A stretch of 64,000 bases of DNA from positions 1 to 64,000 of the forward strand of contig JADJFX010000035.1 in NCBI GenBank assembly GCA_016708345.1, read 5' to 3'. The DNA is from Candidatus Rhodoferax bjergmarkensis. Its GTDB lineage: Bacteria; Pseudomonadota; Gammaproteobacteria; Burkholderiales; Burkholderiaceae_C. The notes under the pieces were generated by a model, which saw only the letters and a program-made list of their open reading frames with translations, did not search any database and was not told the DNA's origin. The translations under genes and the position numbers were made by a program. Shown one piece after another: positions 51,979-60,363 of the stretch. Position 1 is the first letter of the stretch, and each line of letters starts with the position of its first letter.

Positions 51979-52028
51979 TCTGAAGGGTTCGAGGCTGCCC
52001 TCAAAATCATTCAGACCACGCAAAAAAC

Positions 52029-52328
52029 TCAACCGATTTTGCCGTCGTTGTTGAGATCGATGCCGGTAGCCCTTTCTGTAGCGCTAAGCAGTGTGGCGGC
52101 TGCCTTTTTAGTGGCATCCAAAGCGGCACCGGCCATTGCACTGACTTTCTCTGAAACCGTGGTGGTGCCCTCCTCCACTTCATTTCCTTCTTCTTTTTCG
52201 ATAGTTCCTTGCTCTACCCTGGCTGTGCCAGCGGCGATCAAAGGCTCGGTTGCGCCAGAAGCGATGGTCTGCGTTGATATGGCGGCGTCCTGACCGGTTG
52301 TTTCATTCGTTTTGTCAATGGTGTTCAT
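52029..52328 (-). CDS. Small acidic protein with C-terminal EF-hand-like motif
   Basis: This 99-residue protein is rich in Thr, Ala and Glu (RVEQGTIEKEEGNEVEEGTT), has an Ala-rich helix AGAALDATKKAAATLL, and ends DLNNDGKIG. The last motif is a D-x-N-x-D-G-x-I calcium-binding loop of EF-hand/dockerin type, placed right at the C-terminus. The ATG at 52328 matches the start of the low-complexity part. No signal peptide or membrane span is seen. The function is unknown. Confidence 0.6.
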   Translation of the reverse strand: MNTIDKTNETTGQDAAISTQTIASGATEPLIAAGTARVEQGTIEKEEGNEVEEGTTTVSEKVSAMAGAALDATKKAAATLLSATERATGIDLNNDGKIG

Positions 52329-52492
52329 GTGAATTCCCTGGCTGTATGCAAAATTGCATAGGCAGTTTAGACATCGAAAATTTCGGGATGGTGACAAAAC
52401 TGCCGTCTATGCTTGGGTGCTCGTTGACGCAAGTGGCGTTCAACAAAGGGGCAGTTTCGGTTTAAGGACTAAGCCCCCTTCGTGCCCTAAAC

Positions 52493-52555
52493 GCTACAAA
52501 ATTAGGAGCTTCTCACGCAGGTTTTACATGCGCTACCAGCCAATTTGGCATATAG
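52493..52555 (+). repeat. Dispersed palindromic repeat (intergenic)
   Basis: GCTACAAAATTAGGAGCTTC, TCACGCAGGTTTTACATGCG, CTACCAGCCAATTTGGCATA. A full-length copy with the common GCCAATTT right end. Confidence 0.8.
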
Positions 52556-52570
52556 AAAAAGGAGAACACT

Positions 52571-52621
52571 TTAAAAAAAAGGGGCCAGGCTCGATTTCAA
52601 AAAAGGGGACAGGCTCGATTT
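52571..52621 (+). repeat. REP-like units, two direct copies
   Basis: AAAAAGGGGCCAGGCTCGAT and AAAAAGGGGACAGGCTCGAT stand 26-28 bases apart. The same unit recurs inverted at 52771-52800 and direct at 54112-54138. This unit type often accompanies REP-associated transposase genes, and a remnant of one lies at 54280. Confidence 0.75.
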
Positions 52622-52770
52622 AACTCGGCTTTTTTTGGAAAGAACTTCAGTTTAACTAGAAACTTACGACCCTCGATTGCTCGAACGCCGTTTCTTCGTG
52701 CTACCAAGGCGTATGGACAACTCCTTGGGCGGGACTTCAACCCGCTAGCTAAATTGCTGTTACTGCGAAC

Positions 52771-52800
52771 GCCTGGCCCCTTTTTTTAAATTCGAATATC
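52771..52800 (-). repeat. REP-like unit, inverted
   Basis: The minus strand reads TTAAAAAAAGGGGCCAGGC, opposite to the copies at 52571 and 54112. With the latter it brackets the two lipoprotein genes. Confidence 0.7.
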
Positions 52801-52872
52801 TTTTAATGAACATCTAGAAATTGTGGCTTAATCATTCTTAAATAAATTGCTCTTTGACTAGGGACGCAGAAA

Positions 52873-53397
52873 ATGAATACTGAATTTGCAAAACAGTGTG
52901 GAGTGATGATGTTGGCAGCCGTATTAGCTGCGGGGTGTGCTACGGCAAGCAAAGACATAACGACTGCTTACGTTTCACCGATGCAGTACCAAGGCTATAG
53001 CTGCGAGCAAATCGGTCTGGAGTCACAGCGAATTCATTCGCGAGTCAATCAGCTTGGAGGCCGCCTTGACGAGGCTGCCTCAAATGACAAGACAATTACT
53101 GGCGTTGGTGTAATCCTGTTCTGGCCCGCATTATTTGCGCTTGGAGGAACCAAGGGCCAAGAAGCAGAGTACGCCAGACTAAAGGGCGAATACGAGGCGC
53201 TACAACAAGCTGCCGTCACCAAAAATTGCATGGCCAAGTCTGCAGTGCAAGAACCTACCAACGTTATTCATGCACCTGCAAAAAAGACAAATCAGGAAAT
53301 TGAAGTCGAATTGACGCGGCTCAAAAAACTCAAAGACGATGGGCTCATTACCTCGGATGTCTATGCCGAACGCCAGAAGGCAATTATTACCAATTAA
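52873..53397 (+). CDS. Lipoprotein with C-terminal SHOCT domain
   Basis: This 174-residue protein has a signal peptide with lipobox LAAGC, so it is probably a lipid-anchored envelope protein. The middle contains YQGYSCEQIGLESQRIHSRV and a hydrophobic GVGVILFWPALFALGG. The C-terminus has the SHOCT motif LTRLKKLKDDGLITSDVYAE-RQKAI. The function is unknown. It is followed 15 bases on by a second lipoprotein with the same kind of C-terminus. A/T content is higher than in flanking genes, which may point to transfer. Confidence 0.7.
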   Translation: MNTEFAKQCGVMMLAAVLAAGCATASKDITTAYVSPMQYQGYSCEQIGLESQRIHSRVNQLGGRLDEAASNDKTITGVGVILFWPALFALGGTKGQEAEYARLKGEYEALQQAAVTKNCMAKSAVQEPTNVIHAPAKKTNQEIEVELTRLKKLKDDGLITSDVYAERQKAIITN

Positions 53398-53412
53398 CTA
53401 GGAGATATCACT

Positions 53413-54084
53413 GTGCGTTTTTTATCGATTATCGCTCTTGGAGCTGCAATTCTTGCAGGTTGCGCTACGCCAGCGCGCGTGGATCAAATGTCTGTTCAAA
53501 CGAGTGTAATTTCTTCTCAGCAGTACGATGTGGCGCTGCGGAATAGTATCGCAGTATTGGACGTCACTGGAGGAAAGGAGACTAACCCCATGTGGACGTC
53601 AGAAGTAAGCAGTGCTGACTTTTCTGCTGCACTTGAATCATCGCTGCAGTCTGCCGGTTTGCTCTCACTTGGTAAGCAGGCAGGTAATTTTGCCTTGACA
53701 ACACATCTACAGAAATTAGATCAGCCGATTTTTGGAATTGACATGACCGTTACTGCAACAGCAAACTATTCGTTGTCGGATCGTAAAACTGGTAAAGAGC
53801 TGTTCGCTAAGACTATTTCAACCCCGTTTACGGCAACGTTTTCAGATGCAGCTTATGGACCTTCGCGCCTAAAAATTGCTAATGAAGGTGCAGTAAAGAA
53901 GAATATTCAAAAACTGCTCGACGAGTTGCGGGGTTTTCGCGCCACCAATGCTGGCGATACGAAGATTTCAGAGGAATCGGTTGATGAACAACTAAAAACC
54001 CTTACAGGATTGTTTGATAAAGGGTTGATTAGCAGAGAAATTTACGAGCAGCGCCAGAAGGTAGTTCTGGACGGGCGCAGCTAA
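53413..54084 (+). CDS. Lipoprotein with C-terminal SHOCT domain
   Basis: This 223-residue protein has a signal peptide and lipobox ILAGC. The central part (FALTTHLQKLDQPIFGIDMT, VTATANYSLSDRKTGKELFA) resembles the core of outer-membrane-linked assembly lipoproteins but was not identified. The end is SHOCT-like (LKTLTGLFDKGLISREIYEQ-RQKVV). The start is GTG with AGGAG upstream. It forms a two-gene unit with the gene before it, bracketed by REP-like units. Confidence 0.7.
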   Translation: MRFLSIIALGAAILAGCATPARVDQMSVQTSVISSQQYDVALRNSIAVLDVTGGKETNPMWTSEVSSADFSAALESSLQSAGLLSLGKQAGNFALTTHLQKLDQPIFGIDMTVTATANYSLSDRKTGKELFAKTISTPFTATFSDAAYGPSRLKIANEGAVKKNIQKLLDELRGFRATNAGDTKISEESVDEQLKTLTGLFDKGLISREIYEQRQKVVLDGRS

Positions 54085-54111
54085 ATTCTGCATCTGCATT
54101 TAAAACAAGGG

Positions 54112-54138
54112 AAAAAGGGGCCAGGCTCGAATTAAATG
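54112..54138 (+). repeat. REP-like unit
   Basis: AAAAAGGGGCCAGGCTCGAA, then TTAAATG. It matches the units at 52571 and, inverted, 52771. Confidence 0.75.
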
Positions 54139-54227
54139 TTCCCGCCGCCATGGCAGCCTGACTCCCCATCAAGTCCAGCGCAAGGGTGCAAGGCATTTTG
54201 GCTTTCATGTTCATATTTACTTTCTTT

Positions 54228-54285
54228 TGCTATTGAAGTTATAGCTACTACCGCAGTATCTACCTGCGCAAAGGCTCATTTAAGC
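54228..54285 (+). repeat. Dispersed palindromic repeat (intergenic)
   Basis: TGCTATTGAAGTTATAGCTA, CTACCGCAGTATCTACCTGC, GCAAAGGCTCATTTAA. It lies next to the end of the transposase remnant. Confidence 0.75.
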
Positions 54286-54585
54286 ATCCATTCCCGACAG
54301 TCCATGTTGCTTGGGATTATGGTCTGGTGCCACATCCGGCGCAGGTTTGCGCGGTCGGCCACGGGGTTTGGCTTCTCGGCGCTCGCCGGTGGCTTGTTCG
54401 ATGGCGTCGAAGAAACGGTTGTTGCCCAAGGGTTGGGTCTGGTGCAGGGCCAGGCGGATGTCGGTGAGGGTTTTATCGCAGAGTACCTGATCGAACAGTG
54501 AGCGGTAAGCCACTTGGCGGCTGGCGTCGTCCGCGCCCAAGGTGGCGTACAGAGGGGGCGGCGGGGCATGGGTGATCATAATCAT
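54280..54585 (-). pseudogene. C-terminal remnant of a REP-associated (IS200-like, Y1) transposase
   Basis: The frame reads SRQVAYRSLFDQVLCDKTLT, then DIRLALHQTQPLGNNRFFDA and IEQATGERREAKPRGRPRK. That block is typical of the C-terminal end of RAYT-type Y1 transposases. The catalytic part (HUH motif and tyrosine) is missing; upstream of it on the minus strand is the unrelated aminotransferase gene. Nearby REP-like units fit the usual RAYT/REP association. It is surely not active. Confidence 0.75.
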
Positions 54586-54596
54586 CTACTTTTCCC

Positions 54597-55808
54597 ATGA
54601 CGCCAAGTCCGAGTCCGCTGATCAGTCCACACCATCGCATGCACAAGCTATTTTTGCTCGACCCCGCGCGGGTCTTTTTGAACCACGGTTCTTTCGGCGC
54701 TTGCCCGGCCGAGGTGTTTACCGCTTACCAGCACTGGCAGCTTGAACTGGAGCGCAACCCGGTGGATTTTCTGGGGCGGCGCAGTGGAGCTCTGCTGGCA
54801 CAGGCCCGCGACGCCTTGGCCCAGTACCTGGGTGCCCAAGCTCAAGACCTGGTTTTTGTGCCCAACGCCACCACCGGGGTCAACATTGTGGCGCGCTCAC
54901 TAGCGGTAGAAGCGGGCCTTTCGAGCGACGATGAGATACTGACCACCAACCACGAATACGGTGCCTGCAACGCCACCTTAGACTGGGTGTGCCAGCGCAG
55001 CGGTGCCCGCAAGGTGACCATCGACATCCCGTTGCCCTATGTTGCTGGTGAATTTGCCGAGCGGGTGTGGGCTGGTGTCACACCGCGCACACGGGTGCTT
55101 TTTTTGAGCCACATCACCTCCGGCACGGCGCTGATCTTTCCCATTGCAGAACTGGTGCAGCGCGCCCGCGCCGCCGGCATTGTGACGCTGATCGACGGTG
55201 CCCACGCGCCGGGTCACATCCCTTTGAACCTGGACGCCCTGGGCGCAGACTTTTACACCGGCAACTGCCACAAATGGCTGTGTGCCCCCAAGGGGTCGGC
55301 CTTTTTGCATGTGCGCCGCGAGCACCACGCCCTGCTGCACGCGCCGGTCATCAGCTGGGGCTATTTGGAGGACCCCAGCCCCAGCGGGCATGGTGCCTAC
55401 ACGGGCACCACGCTACTGGAGCGGCGCTTTCAGTGGCAGGGCACGCGCGATATTGCGGCCTTTCTGGCCGTGCCTGCGGCCATTTATTTCCAGCAGCGCC
55501 ACCACTGGGGGCAAGTGCAACAGCGCTGCCACACGCTGGCTGCACAAACCCTGGCGCGCGTGTGTGCCCTCACCGGCTTGGCACCGATGTGCGGCGACGC
55601 TGACTATGGCCAGATGGTGGTACTGCCGGTGCCCCCGATGGACGCGCAGAACCTAGGCCACCGCCTGCTGCACGAGCATGGCATTGAAATCCCGGTCACC
55701 ACCCACCAGAGCCAGCTGTTCGTGCGGCTCTCGGTGCAGGGCTACAACACGCAGGACGACATGGATGCGTTGCTGCGGGCACTGCAAATTATCTTGACCA
55801 ATTTTTAA
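54597..55808 (+). CDS. Class V aminotransferase-fold PLP enzyme (isopenicillin-N-epimerase-like)
   Basis: This 403-residue protein begins LFLLDPARVFLNHGSFGACP, has VFVPNATTGVNIVARSLAVE, the PLP-aspartate segment TLIDGAHAPGHIPLNLDALG, and the Schiff-base lysine in YTGNCHKWLCAPKGSAFLHV. Its C-terminal domain has HEHGIEIPVTTHQSQLFVRL. The pattern is close to isopenicillin-N epimerase and cysteine-desulfurase-fold proteins, but no beta-lactam genes are near, so the substrate is unknown. It converges with the next gene, overlapping by 4 bases. Confidence 0.85.
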   Translation: MTPSPSPLISPHHRMHKLFLLDPARVFLNHGSFGACPAEVFTAYQHWQLELERNPVDFLGRRSGALLAQARDALAQYLGAQAQDLVFVPNATTGVNIVARSLAVEAGLSSDDEILTTNHEYGACNATLDWVCQRSGARKVTIDIPLPYVAGEFAERVWAGVTPRTRVLFLSHITSGTALIFPIAELVQRARAAGIVTLIDGAHAPGHIPLNLDALGADFYTGNCHKWLCAPKGSAFLHVRREHHALLHAPVISWGYLEDPSPSGHGAYTGTTLLERRFQWQGTRDIAAFLAVPAAIYFQQRHHWGQVQQRCHTLAAQTLARVCALTGLAPMCGDADYGQMVVLPVPPMDAQNLGHRLLHEHGIEIPVTTHQSQLFVRLSVQGYNTQDDMDALLRALQIILTNF

Positions 55809-56566
55809 TAGACTCCGGCCGACTGGGCATGGGATTGGTACGCTGCAATGCGATTACCGTTCACCCGATGGCTTTGCAAAGCGGAGGTTGCTTGCGCCGC
55901 TGATTGCAAGGCTGACTGTTGAGATTCCAAAACCTTGGCAAGCTGGCTCAGCGAATTCAGGGAACCACCAAGGTTGCCGCTGGCATCGAGTTCTGCCGAC
56001 GTGGTTGTGTGAATCTGTTGACCAACTTCTGCCAGCACAGCCCGCACGCGGTCCGGGTCTGCCATCAAGGCCGCATCGAGTTTTTTCACGTCAACTTGCA
56101 AGCTGTCTGCGTGGAATTTGACGCCGATTTCCTTGAATGCGTTTGAGATTTGGGAGTCATCAGAAACCGCATGATGCAAGTCGCGGGCCACTCTGTGGGC
56201 GCTTTGGGATGCGTCGGTGGCACCGGGCAACGCTGCCGTGGCCTTCGCGATACCCGAGGTTGCATTGAAGGCACTCACCAAATTGCCCAATGCAGTTTTC
56301 ACCGCCGCGCCTGAATCATTGCCGGACAAATCGGTCAAGGCTTTTGCGGCAATTTGGACATCGGATACTGCCGATTTGAGCTTGCCAAACGATGAAAGCT
56401 GGGCCGTGTTGGCATCGACTTCTGTCTGGATTCGCTTGTCTGCCCTTTGCACGGCCAAGGCTAGGGGACTCAACTCCTTGACAGACTCCGAGGCACCAGA
56501 CGATGAAGAAAAAGGGGATTTCCAACTGGTGGAAAAACCGGAACCGAATAAATTTGTAATGTTCAT
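55805..56566 (-). CDS. FliD-like helical protein of unknown function
   Basis: This 253-residue Ser/Ala-rich protein has no signal peptide. It includes DANTAQLSSFGKLKSAVSDV, SAFNATSGIAK, and NAFKEIGVKFHADSLQVDVK-KLDAALMADPDRVRAVL. The latter resembles the C-terminal region of flagellar cap proteins (FliD: LGI...DG.L..D..KLDAAL..DP..V). It may be a divergent secreted or flagellum-linked protein. No flagellar genes lie nearby. The identification is tentative. Confidence 0.45.
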   Translation of the reverse strand: MNITNLFGSGFSTSWKSPFSSSSGASESVKELSPLALAVQRADKRIQTEVDANTAQLSSFGKLKSAVSDVQIAAKALTDLSGNDSGAAVKTALGNLVSAFNATSGIAKATAALPGATDASQSAHRVARDLHHAVSDDSQISNAFKEIGVKFHADSLQVDVKKLDAALMADPDRVRAVLAEVGQQIHTTTSAELDASGNLGGSLNSLSQLAKVLESQQSALQSAAQATSALQSHRVNGNRIAAYQSHAQSAGVY

Positions 56567-56707
56567 AGAGCACCCATTCCCAAAGTCACAGGGTGAACTC
56601 AGGGCAAGTTAGTAGTACGCCAGAACTTTAGGAGTTTCGGTGCTTTTTGATCTTCGGATAAGGGGCAAAAAAGCCGGTCAATTGTGGCTATGTGAACGTG
56701 AGTTCTC

Positions 56708-58027
56708 TCAACTCAATATATTTTTGCCGCCCAGATAGGGTTGCAAGACCTCGGGAACGGTGATGGAACCGTCAGCGTTCTGGTAGTTTTCCAGCACGGC
56801 CACCAAGGTGCGCCCAACCGCCAGACCAGAACCATTGAGGGTGTGCACCAGCTCGTTTTTACCCTGTGCATTCTTGAAACGTGCTTGCAGACGGCGCGCC
56901 TGAAAAGCCTCGCAGTTCGAAACCGAGCTGATTTCGCGGAAGGTGTTTTGTGCAGGCAGCCAGACTTCGAGGTCATAGGTTTTGCTGGCACCAAAGCCCA
57001 TGTCGCCCGTGCAAAGCGACATCACGCGGTAAGGCAAGCCCAATTTTTGCAAAATGGCTTCGGCGTGGCCGGTCATCTCTTCCAGCACTTCGTAGCTCTT
57101 GTCGGGGTGCACAATTTGCACCATTTCAACCTTGTCGAACTGATGCTGGCGAATCAAACCTCGGGTGTCTCGGCCCGCACTGCCCGCCTCCGAACGAAAA
57201 CAGGGCGTGTGTGCCGTGAGCTTGATGGGCAATGCTGACTCAGCCACAACTTCATCACGCACAAAGTTGGTCAGCGGCACTTCACTGGTGGGAATCAGGT
57301 ACAGCGCAGCATTGTCAGGCGCAGCTTCACCTTCTTGACCACCCTTTTTGGCGGCAAACAAATCCCCCTCGAACTTGGGTAACTGCCCGGTGCCGCGCAG
57401 ACTGTCCGCATTGACAATATAGGGGGTATAGCACTCGGTGTAGCCGTGTTCCTGGGTTTGTACATCCAGCATGAACTGCGCCAGCGCCCGGTGCAATCGG
57501 GCAATGGGCCCTTTCATCACCGTAAAGCGGGCGCCCGTCAGCTTGACACCCATTTCAAAATCCAGCCCCAGCGGTATTCCCAAATCCACATGGTCTTTCA
57601 CCGCAAAATCAAAGGACTTGGGCGTGCCCCAGGTGCGCACCACCACATTGCCGTGTTCATCCGCACCCACGGGCACGCTTTCGTGCGGCAGGTTGGGCAC
57701 GGCCAGCAGCAGGGTCTGCAAATCGATCTGAATCTGCTCCAGCCGGGTCGCCGACGCTTCCAGCTCTGATTTAAGACCCGCCACCTCGGCCATCACGGCA
57801 TCCACCTCGCCTTGCCCTGCCGGGCCTTTGGCCTTGAGCTGGCCAATTTGCTTGCTCAGGGTGTTGCGCTTGCTTTGCAACTCTTCGGTGCGAATCTGAA
57901 GGGTCTTGCGCTCGGCCTCCAGCGATGTGAAAGCATCCACGTTGAGGAATGCTTGGGGGGTTTTACGGGTCTCAAGGCGCGCAATGGCGCTGTCGAGGTC
58001 TTTTCTGAGGAGGGTAATGTCTAGCAT
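56708..58027 (-). CDS. serS: Seryl-tRNA synthetase
   Basis: This 439-residue enzyme charges tRNA-Ser. The N-terminal coiled coil (RKTLQIRTEELQSKRNTLSK) binds the tRNA. The class II core shows motif 2 TPCFRSEAGSAGRDTRGLIR with QHQFDKVEMV and motif 3 NGSGLAVGRTLVAVLENYQN. The length is normal. It lies 49 bases after ispH ends; the two run in the same direction but ispH comes second. Confidence 0.97.
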   Translation of the reverse strand: MLDITLLRKDLDSAIARLETRKTPQAFLNVDAFTSLEAERKTLQIRTEELQSKRNTLSKQIGQLKAKGPAGQGEVDAVMAEVAGLKSELEASATRLEQIQIDLQTLLLAVPNLPHESVPVGADEHGNVVVRTWGTPKSFDFAVKDHVDLGIPLGLDFEMGVKLTGARFTVMKGPIARLHRALAQFMLDVQTQEHGYTECYTPYIVNADSLRGTGQLPKFEGDLFAAKKGGQEGEAAPDNAALYLIPTSEVPLTNFVRDEVVAESALPIKLTAHTPCFRSEAGSAGRDTRGLIRQHQFDKVEMVQIVHPDKSYEVLEEMTGHAEAILQKLGLPYRVMSLCTGDMGFGASKTYDLEVWLPAQNTFREISSVSNCEAFQARRLQARFKNAQGKNELVHTLNGSGLAVGRTLVAVLENYQNADGSITVPEVLQPYLGGKNILS

Positions 58028-58076
58028 GATGCAATTGTAATTTTTGATGTTTGGGGCGGCGTTTAACAGGAGGTGC

Positions 58077-59051
58077 TTAAACCGGCGACGAATCCAGCTT
58101 CAAACCCTTGGGCAAAGGGAACTTCAGGGTTTCTTCGACGCCATTCATTTTGCGCACAGACAGTGCGCCCATGGCCTTGATGCGGTCCATCACCTGGCTC
58201 ACCAAAATTTCGGGGGCAGAAGCACCGGCAGTCAAACCAACGCGCTGGCGTCCCTCAAACCAGCTTGGCTGCAACTCGGCTGCGCTGTCCACCAGATAAC
58301 TCGCACAACCCATTTTGAGCGCCAGTTCACTCAGTCGTTTGCTATTGGAACTGGTGAGGCTTCCCACCACAATCACCACATCAACCTGCGGGCTCATCAG
58401 CTTCACTGCGTCCTGCCGGTTTTGGGTGGCGTAGCAAATATCCTGTTGCTTGGGGGCACGCACGTTCGGGAAACGCGCCTTGACCGCAGCGGTGATTTCT
58501 GCCGCGTCGTCCACACTGAGGGTGGTTTGCGTCACCACCGCGAGCAAGTTGGTTTGAGCGGGATTGATTTTGGCCACATCGGCCACGTCCTCCACCAGAT
58601 GAATACCGCTGTCGAGCTGCCCCATGGTGCCCTCGACCTCGGGATGCCCCTTGTGGCCGATCATGATGAACTCATAACCTTCCTTGTGCAGCTTGGCCAC
58701 TTCAACATGCACCTTGGTCACCAGTGGACAGGTGGCATCAAAAATGTGGAAACCTCTGGCCTTGGCCTCCTGTTGCACCGCACGGCTTACACCGTGGGCA
58801 GAAAAAATGAGGGTTGCGCCCTTTGGCACGTCCTCCAGTGCTTCTATAAAGATAGCACCTTTGGCCTTCAGGTCGTTCACTACGAAGGTGTTGTGAACGA
58901 TTTCATGCCGCACATAAATCGGCGCGCCAAACTTCTTCAGGGCACGCTCCACAATTTCGATGGCCCGGTCCACCCCTGCACAAAAGCCGCGCGGCTCTGC
59001 CAGCAGTATTTCTTGAATCGATACCGGGTTCGGGTTGACGTTTGTACTCAC
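58077..59051 (-). CDS. ispH: 4-hydroxy-3-methylbut-2-enyl diphosphate reductase
   Basis: IspH makes IPP and DMAPP in the last step of the MEP pathway with a [4Fe-4S] cluster. The three conserved cysteines are visible in EPRGFCAGVDRAIEI, IFDATCPLVTKVHVEVAK, and DICYATQNRQDAV; the HxG-type sites IGHKGHPEVEGT and AHGVSRAV are also present. The length (324) is normal. The start overlaps the fkpB stop (ATGA), the common order in proteobacteria. Confidence 0.96.
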   Translation of the reverse strand: MSTNVNPNPVSIQEILLAEPRGFCAGVDRAIEIVERALKKFGAPIYVRHEIVHNTFVVNDLKAKGAIFIEALEDVPKGATLIFSAHGVSRAVQQEAKARGFHIFDATCPLVTKVHVEVAKLHKEGYEFIMIGHKGHPEVEGTMGQLDSGIHLVEDVADVAKINPAQTNLLAVVTQTTLSVDDAAEITAAVKARFPNVRAPKQQDICYATQNRQDAVKLMSPQVDVVIVVGSLTSSNSKRLSELALKMGCASYLVDSAAELQPSWFEGRQRVGLTAGASAPEILVSQVMDRIKAMGALSVRKMNGVEETLKFPLPKGLKLDSSPV

Positions 59052-59524
59052 AGAATGCCTATCACATGCACTTCAAACGTCACTGGCTGGCCCGCCAGCG
59101 GGTGGTTGAAATCAAACAAAACGGCGTCACCCTTCTCGTCTGTTCTGAGCTGTTGCACCGAGCCGGCAAATTGACCCTGCCCATCGGGCGTAGGGAATTG
59201 CACCACATCACCCACCTGGTACTGCTCACCTGGCTCGCCCATCTCGTCGAGCACCTTGCGCGCCAGCCACTGCAGCATGTCCGGATTGCGCTCACCAAAA
59301 GCAGCCCCCGGTGCCAACTCAAATGTGGTGCGAGTGCCCTCAGGCAGGCCCAGCAAATGAGCCTCCATGGCCGGCGACAGTTCACCATTGCCCAGTGTCA
59401 GCGTAGCGGGTTTTCCGTTGAAGGTATTGATCACATCGCCTGCTGGTCCGGCCATGCGGTAATGCAGCGTAAGAAATGAACCCGGATGAACACAGACAGA
59501 TGGGGAGGTCATGGAAGAAGGCAT
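59048..59524 (-). CDS. fkpB: FKBP-type peptidyl-prolyl isomerase (SlpA/FkpB-like)
   Basis: This roughly 158-residue protein has a split FKBP fold around an insert-in-flap domain: LTLHYRMAGPAGDVINTFNG, LGNGELSPAMEAHLLGLPEG, then GERNPDMLQWLARKVLDEMG and FNHPLAGQPVTFEVHVIGIL. Such proteins speed prolyl isomerisation and act as chaperones. ATG 59524 (MPSSMTSPS) was chosen; 59512 (MTSPSVC) is also possible. It is translationally coupled to ispH and divergent from radC. Confidence 0.92.
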   Translation of the reverse strand: MPSSMTSPSVCVHPGSFLTLHYRMAGPAGDVINTFNGKPATLTLGNGELSPAMEAHLLGLPEGTRTTFELAPGAAFGERNPDMLQWLARKVLDEMGEPGEQYQVGDVVQFPTPDGQGQFAGSVQQLRTDEKGDAVLFDFNHPLAGQPVTFEVHVIGIL

Positions 59525-59563
59525 TTGGAGAATAAACTGGTCGCCATTGTAAAAGGCCACCTC

Positions 59564-60265
59564 ATGCCCCTCAAAGACCTTCCCCCTGACGCCAGACCGC
59601 GCGAAAAACTGCTTGAGCGCGGCCCCGGTGCGCTAAGTGACATCGAGCTGCTGGCACTGTTGCTGCGCACCGGCATCAAGGGCAAAGGTGTACTGCAATT
59701 GGCGGAAGAACTGCTCCAAATCAAGACCAGCACCAACAGCTGCGACGGATTTGACGGTATCGCCGGACTGCTGCACGCCACTACTGACGATCTCAAGCGC
59801 GTCAAAGGTCTGGGGCCGGCAAAATGCGCTGAGCTGGCCGCCGTCCTGGAGCTATCGCGCCGTGCGCTGGCCCAGCAACTCAGGGAACGAACTGTTTTTG
59901 CGACACCCCATGCGGTCAAGCACTACCTGCAACTGCACCTGGCGGCCAAACCACATGAGGTGTTTGCGGTGCTGTTTCTGGACGTGCAAAACCGTCTGCT
60001 GGCCATGGAAGAACTTTTCCGGGGCACCTTGACACAAACCAGCGTTTACCCGCGCGAAGTGGTGCTGCGCGCCCTGCACCACCAGGCAGCTGCCGTGGTG
60101 CTGGCCCACAACCACCCCAGTGGCACCGTCCAACCCTCGCGGGCAGACGAAATCCTGACGCAAACACTCAAAACAACCTTGGCCCTGATTGATGTGCGGG
60201 TGCTGGACCACGTGATTGTGGCCCCGGGTGAAGCACTGTCGATGGCCGAACGGGGCCTGGTATAA
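59564..60265 (+). CDS. radC: RadC-family JAMM/MPN+ protein
   Basis: This 233-residue protein has a helix-hairpin-helix part (LKRVKGLGPAKCAELAAVLE) and an MPN+ metal site with E in LAMEELFRGTL and H-x-H-x7-S-x2-D as HNHPSGTVQPSRAD. RadC was once linked to repair; its true role is not established. The ATG at 59564 matches the family start MPLKDLPPDARPREKLLERG. It is divergent from fkpB with a 39-base gap. Confidence 0.94.
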   Translation: MPLKDLPPDARPREKLLERGPGALSDIELLALLLRTGIKGKGVLQLAEELLQIKTSTNSCDGFDGIAGLLHATTDDLKRVKGLGPAKCAELAAVLELSRRALAQQLRERTVFATPHAVKHYLQLHLAAKPHEVFAVLFLDVQNRLLAMEELFRGTLTQTSVYPREVVLRALHHQAAAVVLAHNHPSGTVQPSRADEILTQTLKTTLALIDVRVLDHVIVAPGEALSMAERGLV

Positions 60266-60363
60266 CAGGCAAGCGGATCACCGTTAACCATCTGGCGGAC
60301 CTCAAGCTGGTCAAACGGGAAATCGAGGCGCAGGCCCAAAAGCGCGCTCAGCAGGCAGCTGAA

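Larger units (their letters stand above)
52329..52872. other. Repeat-rich intergenic region
   Basis: This 544-base gap holds a dispersed-repeat copy (52493-52555), two direct REP-like units (52571-52621) and an inverted unit (52771-52800). Between them lies GGGCGGGACTTCAACCCGC, a small palindrome of unknown origin. No coding sequence was supported. Confidence 0.6.

Noticed and set aside
58044..59174. 376-residue plus-strand frame opposite ispH
   Set aside because: ispH motifs are unmistakable on the minus strand; this frame is a shadow.
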